Assembly (NCBI RefSeq): GCF_026184235.1
Contig: NZ_CP110806.1
Location: 496,001 to 560,000 of the forward strand
From: Cellulomonas sp. S1-8
GTDB taxonomy: Bacteria > Actinomycetota > Actinomycetes > Actinomycetales > Cellulomonadaceae
DNA length: 64,000 nucleotides
Direction: 5' to 3'
The translations under genes were made by a program, and so were the position numbers. The number at the start of each line of letters is the position of its first letter. Position 1 is the stretch's first letter. Positions 26,123 through 34,880 of this stretch are shown piece by piece. The notes below the pieces were generated by a model that made no database searches, was not told where the DNA came from, and was given only the letters and a program-made list of their open reading frames with translations.

Positions 26123-28623
26123 CGGACCGGGACCTGCGGCAGGACGGTCAGCGGCAGCGCTGTGCGGAACTGGCCGGGTTCGGCGGGGTCGTCGCGCTCC
26201 TTCCACGGATCGCTGTAGGCCTCCACGGAGGCCTGCACGGCGGCGTCGAGCTCCGCTGCGATCCCCTCGCTGTCGTCCACCACGACGGCACGGACGTGCT
26301 CGATCCCGAGCCGGGGCACCCACGCGTAGGTCCGCTCGAGCCAGTTCGCCGTCTCGCGGTAGTACTGGATGAGGCGGCCGGTGAGCGTCATGACCTCCTG
26401 CGGGGTGTCGACCGTCGTGAGCAGGTCGCCCTTGCGGATGTGCGCACCGGCGGCACCGCCCACCCAGATCTCCCAGCGGCCACCGTCGACGGCCACGACC
26501 CCGACGTCCTTGACGTAGGACTCGGCGCAGTTGCGTGGACAGCCCGACACGGCGAGCTTGAGCTTGGCCGGGCTCTCCAGGCCCTGGTACCGGGTCTCGA
26601 TCGCGATGCCGAGCGCGGTGGAGTCGCCGAGCCCGAACCGGCAGAAGTCGCTGCCGACGCACGTCTTGACCGTTCGGAAGGACTTGCCGTACGCGTACCC
26701 GGACGGCATGTCGAGGTCCGCCCAGACCTTCGGCAGATCCTCCTTGGGCACGCCGAGCAGGTCGATCCGCTGGCCACCGGTGAGCTTGATCATCGGGATC
26801 TTGTGCTTGTCCGCGACGTCGGCGATGCGGCGTAGCTGGTCGGCAGACGTGACCCCGCCCTTCATCTGCGGGACCACCGAGAACGTGCCGTCACGCTGGA
26901 TGTTGGCGTGCACCCGGTCGTTGATGAAGCGCCCGTCGCGCTCGTCGACGGCCTCCGCGCCCCAGAGGGTGCGCAGCAACGAGGTCAGTCCCATCTTCGA
27001 CCTCGCGTCCTCGACGCCACCGGGCGCGAGCGCCGCGAACACGGCCGACACCGAGCGCAGGTCCTGCTCGCGGATGAGCGCCACCAGCTCGGCCTTGGCG
27101 TAGGGGACGCCGGGGACGTACCAGGAGGCGGACTCGTCGACCTCGAGCGTGCCGCCCGCCGCCCACTCCACGACCTGCCCGACGAGCGTCTTGCACGACC
27201 CGCAGCCCTTGCCCGCGCGGGTCGCGTCCATCACGCCTGTGACGGAGGTGACGCCGCCTCGGACGCAACTTCCGATCGTGCCCTTGCTCACGCCGTTGCA
27301 GTTGCACACGGTGGTCTCGTCGGGAAGCTCGGCCACGCCCACCGCGGCGGGCGCCGTCCCCAGGTCGAACAGCAGCGCGATCCGGTCCTCGGGCAGCGGC
27401 GAACCGCGGTCGAACGCCTGGATGAGGGGAGCGACCTTCTCGAGATCGCCGACGAGCGTCGCACCGACGAGTCGGTCGTCGCGCACCACCACGCTCTTGT
27501 ACAGCCCGCGTCGCGGCTCGGAGATGACGATGTGGTCGTCGTCGGGACGCTCGGGTGACGTGGTGCCCATCGACGCGACGTCGATGCCCGCGACCTTCAG
27601 CTTCGTGGCGGTGCGTGAGCCGTGGTACTGCGCCGACGGGTCGGTGCCCGTGAGCACGTCCGCGAGCACCCGCGCCTGCTCCCACAGCGGTGCGACGAGA
27701 CCGTAGACCTGGTCCCGGTGCTGCACGCACTCACCGACGGCGAACGCGGTCGGGTCGGGCGTGCCCTGGTCGTCGAGCGCGTGCATCTGGTCGTCGACGA
27801 CGATGCCGCGCTCCACCAGGAACCCGCTGGCGGCCGCGATCGACGAGTTGGCCCGGATGCCCGCCGCCACCACGACGATGTCGCACGGCAGGACGCGCCC
27901 GTCGCCCAGCTGGACGCCCGTGATCTCCGTGTCCCCGAGCACCCGGACCGTCCGGGCCGACGTCACCACCGAGATCCCGAGAGCCTCGACGCCGCGCCGC
28001 AGGACGTACCCGCCTGCGGCGTCGAGCTGCTGGTTCATCAGGTGACCGGGACCGTGCACGACCGTGACGTCGACACCGTGGGTCTGCAACCCGCGGGCCG
28101 CCTCGAGACCGAGCAGGCCGCCGCCGATGACGACCGCCTGCTTGTGGGTGCGCGCGTACCGGATCATCGCGCGGGTGTCGTCCAGGGTGCGGAACCGGAA
28201 CACGCCCTGGTGGAAGCCGCGCCCGGCCGTGCGCATGCCGGGGATGTCGGGGACGAACGCGCTGCTGCCGGTCGCCATGACGAGCACGTCGTACGGCGTG
28301 CGGCTGCCGTCGGCGGCGCGGACGGCGCGGGCGTGCCGGTCGATGCGCGCCACCCGCACGCCGGCGTGCAGCGTGATCTCGTTCTCGTCGTACCAGGCCA
28401 TCGAGTTGAGGAAGATGGCCTCCTCGCTCTCGAGGCCGGCCAGGACGTTCGAGAGCATGATGCGGTTGTAGTTGCCGTACGGCTCTTCGCCGAACATCGT
28501 GATCCGGAACTGCGCTGCGCCGCCGCGCTCGAGGACCTCCTCCACGGTGCGCGCACCCGCCATGCCGTTGCCCACGACGACGAGGTCGCGCCGACCGTCG
28601 TCCCCGCGCCGGCGCCGGGCCAC
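26119..28623 (-). CDS. nirB: Nitrite reductase [NAD(P)H] large subunit NirB
   Basis: About 834 residues from GTG 28623, with a GGAGG stretch 5-9 bases upstream. Domain order: FAD-binding (VVVGNGMAGARTVEE), NAD-binding (VVIGGGLLGLEAARG), BFD-like [2Fe-2S] (VCNCNGVSKG and GCGSCK, around residues 420-455), and the sirohaem/[4Fe-4S] domain with TCVGSDFCRFG and SGCPRNCAES. These four cysteines bind the cluster that bridges to sirohaem. It reduces nitrite to ammonium in nitrate assimilation. It lies one base after the nitrate reductase gene and is followed by nirD. Confidence 0.94.
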   Translation of the reverse strand: MARRRRGDDGRRDLVVVGNGMAGARTVEEVLERGGAAQFRITMFGEEPYGNYNRIMLSNVLAGLESEEAIFLNSMAWYDENEITLHAGVRVARIDRHARAVRAADGSRTPYDVLVMATGSSAFVPDIPGMRTAGRGFHQGVFRFRTLDDTRAMIRYARTHKQAVVIGGGLLGLEAARGLQTHGVDVTVVHGPGHLMNQQLDAAGGYVLRRGVEALGISVVTSARTVRVLGDTEITGVQLGDGRVLPCDIVVVAAGIRANSSIAAASGFLVERGIVVDDQMHALDDQGTPDPTAFAVGECVQHRDQVYGLVAPLWEQARVLADVLTGTDPSAQYHGSRTATKLKVAGIDVASMGTTSPERPDDDHIVISEPRRGLYKSVVVRDDRLVGATLVGDLEKVAPLIQAFDRGSPLPEDRIALLFDLGTAPAAVGVAELPDETTVCNCNGVSKGTIGSCVRGGVTSVTGVMDATRAGKGCGSCKTLVGQVVEWAAGGTLEVDESASWYVPGVPYAKAELVALIREQDLRSVSAVFAALAPGGVEDARSKMGLTSLLRTLWGAEAVDERDGRFINDRVHANIQRDGTFSVVPQMKGGVTSADQLRRIADVADKHKIPMIKLTGGQRIDLLGVPKEDLPKVWADLDMPSGYAYGKSFRTVKTCVGSDFCRFGLGDSTALGIAIETRYQGLESPAKLKLAVSGCPRNCAESYVKDVGVVAVDGGRWEIWVGGAAGAHIRKGDLLTTVDTPQEVMTLTGRLIQYYRETANWLERTYAWVPRLGIEHVRAVVVDDSEGIAAELDAAVQASVEAYSDPWKERDDPAEPGQFRTALPLTVLPQVPVR

Positions 28624-28624
28624 C

Positions 28625-31213
28625 TCACACCTCCACGAGGCCGAGGTCGATGACGACGACGCCGGAGACCCCCGCCGCGCCGGCCGCATGCACCTCGAGG
28701 GTCGTGCCGGGCTCGAGGTCCTCGACCACGCGCAGCGGCACGTGCACGTCGCTCTTGGCGCCGATGGGGAAGTACCGCATCGGCGCCCCGTCGCGCATCA
28801 GCACGACGACGACGAGCTCGTCAGTGCTGTTACCGCCACGGAAGTACACCGTCTGGGCCACCGCGCCGTCCGGCACGGTGTACGAGAGGCCCGGGTCGAG
28901 CAGGGTCGGTGCGGCGAGCCCTTTCCCGGTCAGCGCGTAGACGCCCTGCAGGAAGGTCGGGTGACTGTCCAAGGCGAGCCCCTTCGGTCGGGCCGGCGGC
29001 CACGGAGCACGGACGTGCTCCGCAGGCGAACCGGTCGGTGGTGTGGCGGGTACGGCGAGGGGGGTGACGGCCACGGCGCACGCCTTGAACGCGGGCATGC
29101 GGGAGACCGGGTCGAGGGCGTCGTCGGTCAGCGTGTTGGCGCGGGACTCACCGCCCCAGTGGAACGGCACGAACACCGTGTCGGTACGGATGCCCGTGGT
29201 GAGCCTCGCCCGGAACACCGCGGTGCCCCGGCGGGTCCGCAGCTGGACCGTGTCGCCGTCGACGACGCCGCACAGGCGCGCCAGGTCGGGGTGCAGCTCG
29301 GCGTGCGGGACCACGGACCCGTCGGCCCCCACCTCGTCGCCGGCGAGCGCCGCGACCCGGCGGGTCTGCGTGCCGCTCTGGTACTGCCGCATCAGCCGCC
29401 CGGTGGTCAGCACGTAGGGGAACTCGGCGTCGGTGCGCTCGACCGAGTCGCGGTACTCGCCGCGGTAGAACCGGGCCAGCCCGTCGGGATGTGCGAACCG
29501 CGTCCCGAACAGCCGGGGTGTGCCCGGGTGCTCGGCATCGGTGCACGGCCAGAACACGCCCTGCTCGTCCTCGATGCGGTCGTAGGTGATGCCGCCGTAG
29601 TCCGCCACGCCGCCGGAGCTGGCGCGGCCCAGCTCGTCGAAAGCGGCCGCCACGTCGGTCGTCATGAGGTCCCCGTGCCCGAGCCGCTCCGCGACGCCCA
29701 TGAGGACGTCCAGGTCGGTCCGCACGCCGGGCGGGGGGTCGAGCGCCCGGCGACGTCGCAGCACCCGTCCCTCCAGGTTGGTCACCGTGCCGTCCTCCTC
29801 GGCCCACATCGCGACGGGCAGCACCACGTCCGCCCGGGCCGCCGACTCGGAGAGGAACAGGTCCGCGACGACCAGGAAGTCGAGGGCGTCGAGCCGGTCG
29901 GTGACCCGGCCCGCGTCGGGCGCGGAGACGCTGACGTTCGACGCGAGCAGCAGCAGCGTCCGCACCCCGCCGGCGGTGCCGAGGGCACGCAGCATCTCCG
30001 TGGCGGACACCCCCGGACCCGGCAGGCGCGTCGGGTCGACGCCCCACACGCTCGCGACATGGGCGCGGTCGGCGAGGTCGGTGATCTTGCGGTACCCGGG
30101 CAGCTGGTCCGCCTTCTGCCCGTGCTCGCGTCCGCCCTGCCCGTTGCCCTGACCCGTGAGGGTCCCGTAGCCCGAACCCGGCCGGCCGGGCAGTCCGAGC
30201 GCGAGGGCGAGGTTGATGAACGCCTGTGCCGTGGCGGTCCCCGACGCGTGCTGCTCGGCGCCGCGTGCCGTGAGCACCATCGCCGTCGCCGCCGTGCCCA
30301 GCAGCTCCGCGACGGTCTCCAGGTCTCGGGCGGGCACGCCGGTGATCCGCTCGACGCGGTCCGGCCAGTAGCCGGTCACCGCCTCGCGGACCGTCTCGAA
30401 CCCCGTCGTCCGCGTCGTGACGTACTCCTCGTCCACCCAGCCCCGGCGCGCCACCACGTGCAGCAGACCGTTGGCCAAGGCCGCATCCGTCCCTGGGCGC
30501 GGCTGCAGGTGCAGGTGCGCCGTGCGCGCTGTCGCCGTGGTGCGCGGGTCGACGACCACGTGCCGGGCACCGCGCTCGCGGCCTGCCTCGAGGTGCTGCA
30601 TGAGCGGCGGCATGGTCTCCGCCGGGTTGGCGCCCACGAGGAGCAGCACGTCGGCCAGGGCCAGGTCCGAGACGGGGAACGGCAGCCCACGGTCGATCCC
30701 GAACGTGCGGGTGGCGGCAGCCGCGGCCGACGACATGCACCAGCGGCCGTTGTAGTCGATCGAGCGCGTCCGCAGCACCGTCCGGGCGAACTTACCCAGC
30801 AGGTAGGCCTTCTCGTTGGTCAGACCGCCCCCGCCGAAGCACCCGACCGCGTCCCGGCCGTACCGTCGCTGCGTCGCCCGGACGGCCGCGGCCACGGCGT
30901 CGAGCGCCTCGTCCCACGTCGCCGGCCGCAGCGCCGAGGAGCGATCGCCGGCGCGCGTGCGTACCAGCGGGGTCGTGAGCCGCTCGGGATGCGCGAGCAG
31001 GTCGGCCGCCGACCAGCCCTTGGCGCACAGGCCGCCCCGGTTCGTCGGGAAGTCCGACGGGGTGAGCCGCACGTCGGGCCGCTCGTGCCCCGAGCGGTGC
31101 GTGACGTGCAGCTGCATGCCGCACTGCAGTGCGCAGTACGGGCAGTGCGTCGCGACGGTCCGGGCCGTGTCGGAGCCCGACACGGCCGTCGGCGACGCGA
31201 GCTCCGGCCCCAT
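28625..31213 (-). CDS. Assimilatory nitrate reductase, molybdopterin subunit, with C-terminal extension
   Basis: About 862 residues from ATG 31213. The [4Fe-4S] ligands CPYCALQC and GLCAKG (Cys24, 27, 31 and 63) lead a molybdopterin oxidoreductase of the DMSO reductase family with LLVGANPAETMP and GYGTLTGQGNGQGG. The C-terminal molybdopterin-binding part (RLMRQYQSGTQT) is intact. About 110 further residues follow (from PTGSPAEHVR to the end), with LDSHPTFLQGVYALTGKG and RYFPIGAKSDV; they do not match the usual C-terminus and may be a small extra domain. It is upstream of nirB (1-base gap), so the whole set forms a nitrate assimilation operon. A narB/nasA/nasC symbol cannot be chosen with confidence. 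Confidence 0.88.
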   Translation of the reverse strand: MGPELASPTAVSGSDTARTVATHCPYCALQCGMQLHVTHRSGHERPDVRLTPSDFPTNRGGLCAKGWSAADLLAHPERLTTPLVRTRAGDRSSALRPATWDEALDAVAAAVRATQRRYGRDAVGCFGGGGLTNEKAYLLGKFARTVLRTRSIDYNGRWCMSSAAAAATRTFGIDRGLPFPVSDLALADVLLLVGANPAETMPPLMQHLEAGRERGARHVVVDPRTTATARTAHLHLQPRPGTDAALANGLLHVVARRGWVDEEYVTTRTTGFETVREAVTGYWPDRVERITGVPARDLETVAELLGTAATAMVLTARGAEQHASGTATAQAFINLALALGLPGRPGSGYGTLTGQGNGQGGREHGQKADQLPGYRKITDLADRAHVASVWGVDPTRLPGPGVSATEMLRALGTAGGVRTLLLLASNVSVSAPDAGRVTDRLDALDFLVVADLFLSESAARADVVLPVAMWAEEDGTVTNLEGRVLRRRRALDPPPGVRTDLDVLMGVAERLGHGDLMTTDVAAAFDELGRASSGGVADYGGITYDRIEDEQGVFWPCTDAEHPGTPRLFGTRFAHPDGLARFYRGEYRDSVERTDAEFPYVLTTGRLMRQYQSGTQTRRVAALAGDEVGADGSVVPHAELHPDLARLCGVVDGDTVQLRTRRGTAVFRARLTTGIRTDTVFVPFHWGGESRANTLTDDALDPVSRMPAFKACAVAVTPLAVPATPPTGSPAEHVRAPWPPARPKGLALDSHPTFLQGVYALTGKGLAAPTLLDPGLSYTVPDGAVAQTVYFRGGNSTDELVVVVLMRDGAPMRYFPIGAKSDVHVPLRVVEDLEPGTTLEVHAAGAAGVSGVVVIDLGLVEV

Positions 31214-31235
31214 CGCTCGATGGTGTGGTGCTCCG

Positions 31236-31273
31236 GTTACGCACGGTCTGCCGCTGGGTAACCGCCGCGTTTC
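31236..31273 (-). promoter_or_regulatory. Candidate GlnR binding region for the nitrate operon
   Basis: On the minus strand the spacing is GAAAC-6-GTTAC-6-GCAGA-6-GTAAC, that is four five-base half-sites separated by exactly six bases. GlnR of Actinobacteria binds GTnAC-6-GAAAC type arrays that control nitrogen genes. Three of four half-sites match; GCAGA is degenerate. The site lies 23-60 bases before the nitrate reductase start. This spacing is suggestive, not proof. Confidence 0.55.
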
Positions 31274-31295
31274 GGGGGGCGCACGGGTCCGACGC

Positions 31296-31515
31296 GCGCA
31301 GGTCGCCCAGCGGTTGAGCGTCGAGCACGGCGTCGACGCCACCGGCGCCGTCGCGAAGTGGTCCCGGCCGAGCGGACGCGTCGACCCCGTGGTGCTCGAT
31401 CTGGTGCAGGCAAGGGCTCGTCGCAGTGCTGACGAACGCCAGCACCCGCCTGCGCTGGCCTGGCTCGGCGCGTTCCTCGATGGCCCCCCTCGGCACTGCG
31501 GGGTGACCCCATGTG
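31296..31515 (+). pseudogene. Degenerate copy of the HAD gene at 21456-22067
   Basis: The plus strand reads RAQVAQRLSVEHGVDATGAV, then KWSRPSGRVDPVVLDLV, matching residues ~60-100 of the intact HAD protein at near-identity. It then jumps, with frame changes, to a block matching FLDGLP near the end, before the position of the stop. Most of the C-terminal domain, including the motif III/IV region, is missing. No start is present. It is a same-orientation partner of the intact gene. Confidence 0.8.
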
Positions 31516-31559
31516 CGCCTGTCTCCTGCTCGCCTCGTCGCCTCGTCGACAAGCAAGAT

Positions 31560-31577
31560 GACTACGTATGCGTAGTC
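31560..31577. promoter_or_regulatory. HipB-type operator O3, downstream of hipA
   Basis: GACTACGTATGCGTAGTC: two perfect 7-base arms around a four-base centre. It is nearly identical to the two operators upstream of hipB at 33217 and 33244. It lies 26 bases past the hipA stop. A more degenerate relative (GACTCC-AAAAA-GGTAGTC) lies at 31587-31604 and overlaps the hipA stop. Confidence 0.7.
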
Positions 31578-31602
31578 ACGGCGTTTGACTCCAAAAAGGT
31601 AG

Positions 31603-32949
31603 TCACTCCTCTGACTCCCCCAGCACCACGACCACCTCGTCGTCCACGAGGTGGACCGCGGAGGTCGCGACGTCGTCCTGGCCGGAACTGCCCGACGTCC
31701 ATGTGTCAGTCTGCTCCGCGCCGGCGGGCCGCGCTGCGAGCAGGTTGCGGGTGAAGCGTGTGATGTCGTGGGCGAGCTGCGGGTACGCGCGGGGGTGGGG
31801 AGTCTCGCGCTTCGTCACGTCGAGGACCTCGTGGAGCGTCCGATCCACGAGATCGTCCGCGTCAGGCATGCCCCAGGAGCCGATCTCGGCGGCCAGGTGC
31901 GAGCGGGTCACCGCCGCGTGGCGGTAGGTACCGTCGACGGCGAGAGCCAGCTCGCCGTCGTTGGGGAGATGTGTCTGGGGGACGACGTCGTACGCGGGTG
32001 CGAGGTCGACGGTCCCATCGGGGTGGTGCAGCAGGGACACGTTCTTGGCGTGCATGTCGAGGTTGCCGATGGCGACCGAGAGGACGGTCATGCGGGCGAG
32101 TCGCAGCAGGGCGTCACGGTCGCCGAGCGTCGTGAGCGTCCGCGCGGCTCGTGCGAGCGACGCGTGACCGCCGTACCGCTGGTACTTCTCGTCTCCTCGA
32201 AGTCCCAGGACCTGGTTGAAGTCCTCCTGGTGCACGCGCTCGGGGATCCCGTGGCGTGCGTGTCGCCGGTCGTACCGGTCGATGACGAGTGCCGGCACGT
32301 CATCGAACTCCTGGATGCTCGTGCGGTACTCCGCCAGCCCGAGGGCGCGCACGAGCCGGGACCCGTACTCCTCGTCGTAGATCATCGTCGGTTGCTCGCC
32401 CGATGCCGGCTTGAGGATGTGGGTCGACGGGTAGCCGTCGACGGCCCGAGCCCACTCGCCGTCTGTGTGCACGAGCACGATCTTGTCCTGGACCCCGGCG
32501 AGTGACGTCTTGCCTCGACCTGGCTTGTTCGCGAGGGGTGAGGACGCCACGTCGGCCAGCAGTGCCCCGACGTCGACGCGCGAGAGCGGCTCTGTCGCAG
32601 GGGTCCGCGGCTCGCCGGGTGCATCCGGGTCCCAGACCTCGAGCGCGCCGGCGACGTCGCGGCCGTAGGCCCGGAGCATCCCGAGGACGTCGTGCGGCGG
32701 CACCCGCGCCTGGTGGGCGAGCCGTTCCAGCATCCGCCCCTCGGGGAGCAGCTCACGGAAGAAGTTCTGCCGCCGTGCGCGTCGTGCGCGGGCCGGCACG
32801 GCGGCGAGCGGCACGGCCACCGAGAGCACGAGGCTGTCGAGGCCGAACCTGTCGAGAGCCTCGGGCGTGGAGACGAAGTCGAACGCGTGTCCGTGGCCCG
32901 TCAGTCGTCCCACGGTCGTGCCGTACAGCTCGACGACCAGGTCACCCAT
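31603..32949 (-). CDS. hipA: HipA-type serine/threonine kinase toxin
   Basis: A 448-residue HipA-family kinase. Landmarks: the N-terminal HipA domain (GRLTGHGHAFDF), the P-loop region TSLAGVQDK (149-156) with the autophosphorylation-type Ser149, the catalytic NLDMHAKN (296-303, Asp298) and the metal-binding AYDVVP (Asp321). HipA kinases phosphorylate glutamyl-tRNA synthetase or other targets and slow growth. Length and motifs are complete, so it is probably active. Overlaps the antitoxin gene by eight bases. Transcription is probably repressed by HipB through operators upstream and possibly downstream. Confidence 0.92.
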   Translation of the reverse strand: MGDLVVELYGTTVGRLTGHGHAFDFVSTPEALDRFGLDSLVLSVAVPLAAVPARARRARRQNFFRELLPEGRMLERLAHQARVPPHDVLGMLRAYGRDVAGALEVWDPDAPGEPRTPATEPLSRVDVGALLADVASSPLANKPGRGKTSLAGVQDKIVLVHTDGEWARAVDGYPSTHILKPASGEQPTMIYDEEYGSRLVRALGLAEYRTSIQEFDDVPALVIDRYDRRHARHGIPERVHQEDFNQVLGLRGDEKYQRYGGHASLARAARTLTTLGDRDALLRLARMTVLSVAIGNLDMHAKNVSLLHHPDGTVDLAPAYDVVPQTHLPNDGELALAVDGTYRHAAVTRSHLAAEIGSWGMPDADDLVDRTLHEVLDVTKRETPHPRAYPQLAHDITRFTRNLLAARPAGAEQTDTWTSGSSGQDDVATSAVHLVDDEVVVVLGESEE

Positions 32950-33181
32950 CGTCGGACCGCGGTTCGATCGTCGCGGTGAGCTGAGTCCCGGTCTCGCGCA
33001 GCACGGCGAAGAGCCGCTCGGTGTAGATCGACGGCTTCCCGGACTCGATCTCCCAGATGTAGCGCTGCGACGTGCCGATGCGTGCCGCCAGCTCCCGCTG
33101 GCTCCACCCGTTCAGCAGGCGCGCCTGCTGCAGGATGCGCCCGAGTGACTCGGGGCCTGTGACCGTGCCTCGGACCGCCAT
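32942..33181 (-). CDS. hipB: HipB-type XRE antitoxin
   Basis: A 79-residue HTH protein (start ATG 33181, with AGGAG upstream; a longer frame up to 33214 would run the start right beside operator O1 and lacks a ribosome-binding site). The HTH is LGRILQQARLLNGWSQRELAARIGTSQRYIWEIESGKPSI. It precedes and overlaps hipA. HipB proteins bind HipA and repress the operon through palindromic operators, of which two are visible just upstream. Confidence 0.9.
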   Translation of the reverse strand: MAVRGTVTGPESLGRILQQARLLNGWSQRELAARIGTSQRYIWEIESGKPSIYTERLFAVLRETGTQLTATIEPRSDDG

Positions 33182-33216
33182 GCTCGCTCCTGTCGACGAC
33201 GTCGCCCCATTCATGC

Positions 33217-33234
33217 GACTACGTATGAGTAGTC
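33217..33234. promoter_or_regulatory. HipB-type operator O1
   Basis: GACTACGTATGAGTAGTC, an inverted-repeat site 36 bases upstream of the hipB start. The reverse complement of this site is present as O2 ten bases further upstream, and a sibling lies at 31560. Confidence 0.75.
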
Positions 33235-33243
33235 AAGCGCGTC

Positions 33244-33261
33244 GACTACTCATACGTAGTC
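33244..33261. promoter_or_regulatory. HipB-type operator O2
   Basis: GACTACTCATACGTAGTC, the exact reverse complement of O1. The pair O1/O2 is arranged head to head around a 9-base spacer and is the probable promoter-proximal repressor site of hipBA. Confidence 0.75.
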
Positions 33262-33353
33262 AAGCATGTTGACGGAGAAGGAGTCCTCCATCTCTTGCGG
33301 CGGCGCGGACGACCCGCCGCCGGAGACCCACGTCACCGAACCGTGAACCAGGC

Positions 33354-33850
33354 CTACCGCAGGGCGCGCAGGTCGTCGAGGTCGCCGTCGAAGACGTTCA
33401 TGTCGATGAACGACTCCTCACCGTCGTACCCGTCGAGGCGGTCCCGGTTCGAGTACTGCCAGAAGGTCCACGCCCGGTCGTCCGACATGGTGGGCGGCAC
33501 GATCACCGACCGGATCCAGATGGGCGTGCCCGGGAAGTGGCCGGCGCAGGTCCTCGTCGTCCGGGACCGTCGCGAGCACGTGCTCCGCCTGCGCCGTGCC
33601 GCTGCTCTCGAAGCTGAAGAAGTGGTACGCACCGACGAGCAGCCCGGCCTCACGCGCCCCGCGCAGGTTCGCCTCGAACTCCCGGTCGACGAACGACGAG
33701 CCCTCGGTGGCCTTCACGTACGCGAAGTCGACGTCCTGCCGGGCGATCGTCGGCCAGTCGACGGTTCCTGCCGCGCCGAGACGTCGACCCCCCCGCACGT
33801 CGTAGCGCGCCGCGAACAGACGGTTCGGCCACACCAGGCCGCGTTCGATG
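33354..33850 (-). pseudogene. Truncated, internally deleted copy of the GH25 lysozyme gene
   Basis: This region is nearly identical to 36712-37340 but with an internal deletion of about 160 bases (from after ATVPDDEDL to GHFPGTPIWIRSV). The deletion is out of frame, and small differences also shift the frame near the DVSAWQ catalytic segment. The transmembrane anchor at the N-terminus is missing. The C-terminus is complete (WQYSNRDRLDGYDGEESFI...DDLRALR). Because the intact copy has the same orientation, the two form direct repeats about 3.4 kb apart around the TA module and the GH30 gene. Confidence 0.9.
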
Positions 33851-33965
33851 GGGCTTCGGCACGGCCACGTCCGCTCGTTCCTGCGTCGAGTGGATCTCGG
33901 TCATCGAGCGCACGCCCCGAGCACGTCCTTGCCGCACCCCCAGGATCAGACTAGATTCTTGGTCT

Positions 33966-34241
33966 ATGGATCAGGTCTCGCTCTCGGATGCAAAGGTCCA
34001 CCTGAGCGCGTACGCGCTCGACGTCGTGAACACCCACAACAGGCTCTCGATCACGCGTCGCGGACGCCGCGAGCTCGTCCTGATCAGCGCAGACGACCTG
34101 GACGCGCTCGAGGACACCCTCGAGATCCTGTCGTCCGAGCGGCTGATGGCTGACGTGGACAGCGCGCGTCAGGAGCTCGCGCGCGGCGAGGTCGACTTCG
34201 AGCGCCCGGACTGGTCCGACGACGCCGCTGACGCCAGGTGA
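33966..34241 (+). CDS. Phd/YefM-family antitoxin
   Basis: A 91-residue antitoxin. The N-terminal Phd/YefM DNA-binding domain carries VSLSDAKVHLSAYALDVVNTH and LSITRRGRRELVLISADDLDALEDTLEIL, with a disordered acidic C-terminus (DFERPDWSDDAADAR) that would bind the toxin. It precedes and overlaps the RelE/ParE toxin gene by four bases (GTGA). Antitoxins of this type repress their own promoter together with the toxin. Confidence 0.88.
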   Translation: MDQVSLSDAKVHLSAYALDVVNTHNRLSITRRGRRELVLISADDLDALEDTLEILSSERLMADVDSARQELARGEVDFERPDWSDDAADAR

Positions 34242-34504
34242 GCTACCGCGTCGGGTGGACACCGACGGGGAAGAAGGGCATGAGGGGGTTGCCGCCGAAG
34301 ATCAGGGACGCGGTGGACTCCTTCATCTACGGGCCGCTCGCAGACAACCCTCAACGTGTCGGCAAGCGCCTGCGATCGCCGCTGGACGACCAGCACAGCG
34401 CCCGGCGCGGTGAGTACCGCGTGCGGTACGTCATCCACGAGGACGAGAACACGGTCACCATCATGGGAGTCGACCACCGGCGCGACGCGTACCGCCCGCA
34501 CTGA
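34238..34504 (+). CDS. RelE/ParE-family toxin
   Basis: An 88-residue small basic toxin from GTG 34238. It has the family pattern LPPKIRDAVDSFIYGPLADNPQ, a central GKRLRSPLDD...HSARRGEYRVRYVI and a C-terminal VDHRRDAYRPH, where the final His/Arg/Tyr residues are typical of RelE-type ribosome-dependent mRNA interferases. ParE-like gyrase poisons have the same fold and cannot be excluded. It forms a complete module with the antitoxin immediately upstream. Confidence 0.88.
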   Translation: MSYRVGWTPTGKKGMRGLPPKIRDAVDSFIYGPLADNPQRVGKRLRSPLDDQHSARRGEYRVRYVIHEDENTVTIMGVDHRRDAYRPH

Positions 34505-34671
34505 CCCGGATTCGCCTCGGGTCGCCGACGTGTGAGTCCCAACGCCACGTCCCCGGCAACTGCGTGAGCGTGGGCCGCTCAGATGTGATCCGCCATGCGT
34601 TGTCGAGCAGTCGGCCGATTTCCGTGCATGTCGCTGCTCCTGGGAGACGGCTGCGCCGGGCGGCCGCGCAG

Positions 34672-34694
34672 CACCTAATCGTTTGGCCGATCGC
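34672..34694 (+). promoter_or_regulatory. Conserved promoter block of the GH30 gene
   Basis: CACCTAATCGTTTG then GCCGATCGC, the same block as at 20216-20239 upstream of the SGNH esterase, but one base shorter. It lies 42 bases before the operator. Confidence 0.6.
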
Positions 34695-34736
34695 GATACC
34701 CGCGAGGCCCGTGCCACAGTGCGGCGGTGCCGCCCT

Positions 34737-34748
34737 GTGATCGTTCAC
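34737..34748 (+). promoter_or_regulatory. Operator GTGATCGTTCAC of the GH30 gene
   Basis: A 12-base near-palindrome, one base off the perfect GTGAACGTTCAC seen at 20167 and 62208. It lies 133 bases before the GH30 ATG. The intergenic stretch 34505-34880 holds only these sites; no gene is seen. Confidence 0.6.
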
Positions 34749-34880
34749 AACCGGCCCTGGTCAGGACGGATCCCGCCTCCGCATCGTCGCGCAGACCGGC
34801 GGATCCGGGTGCCTGTCTGCCGACTGCCGGCGGGGGTGGTCGGGCGCACGACGGACGACCAACGACGATTGGACGGGATC

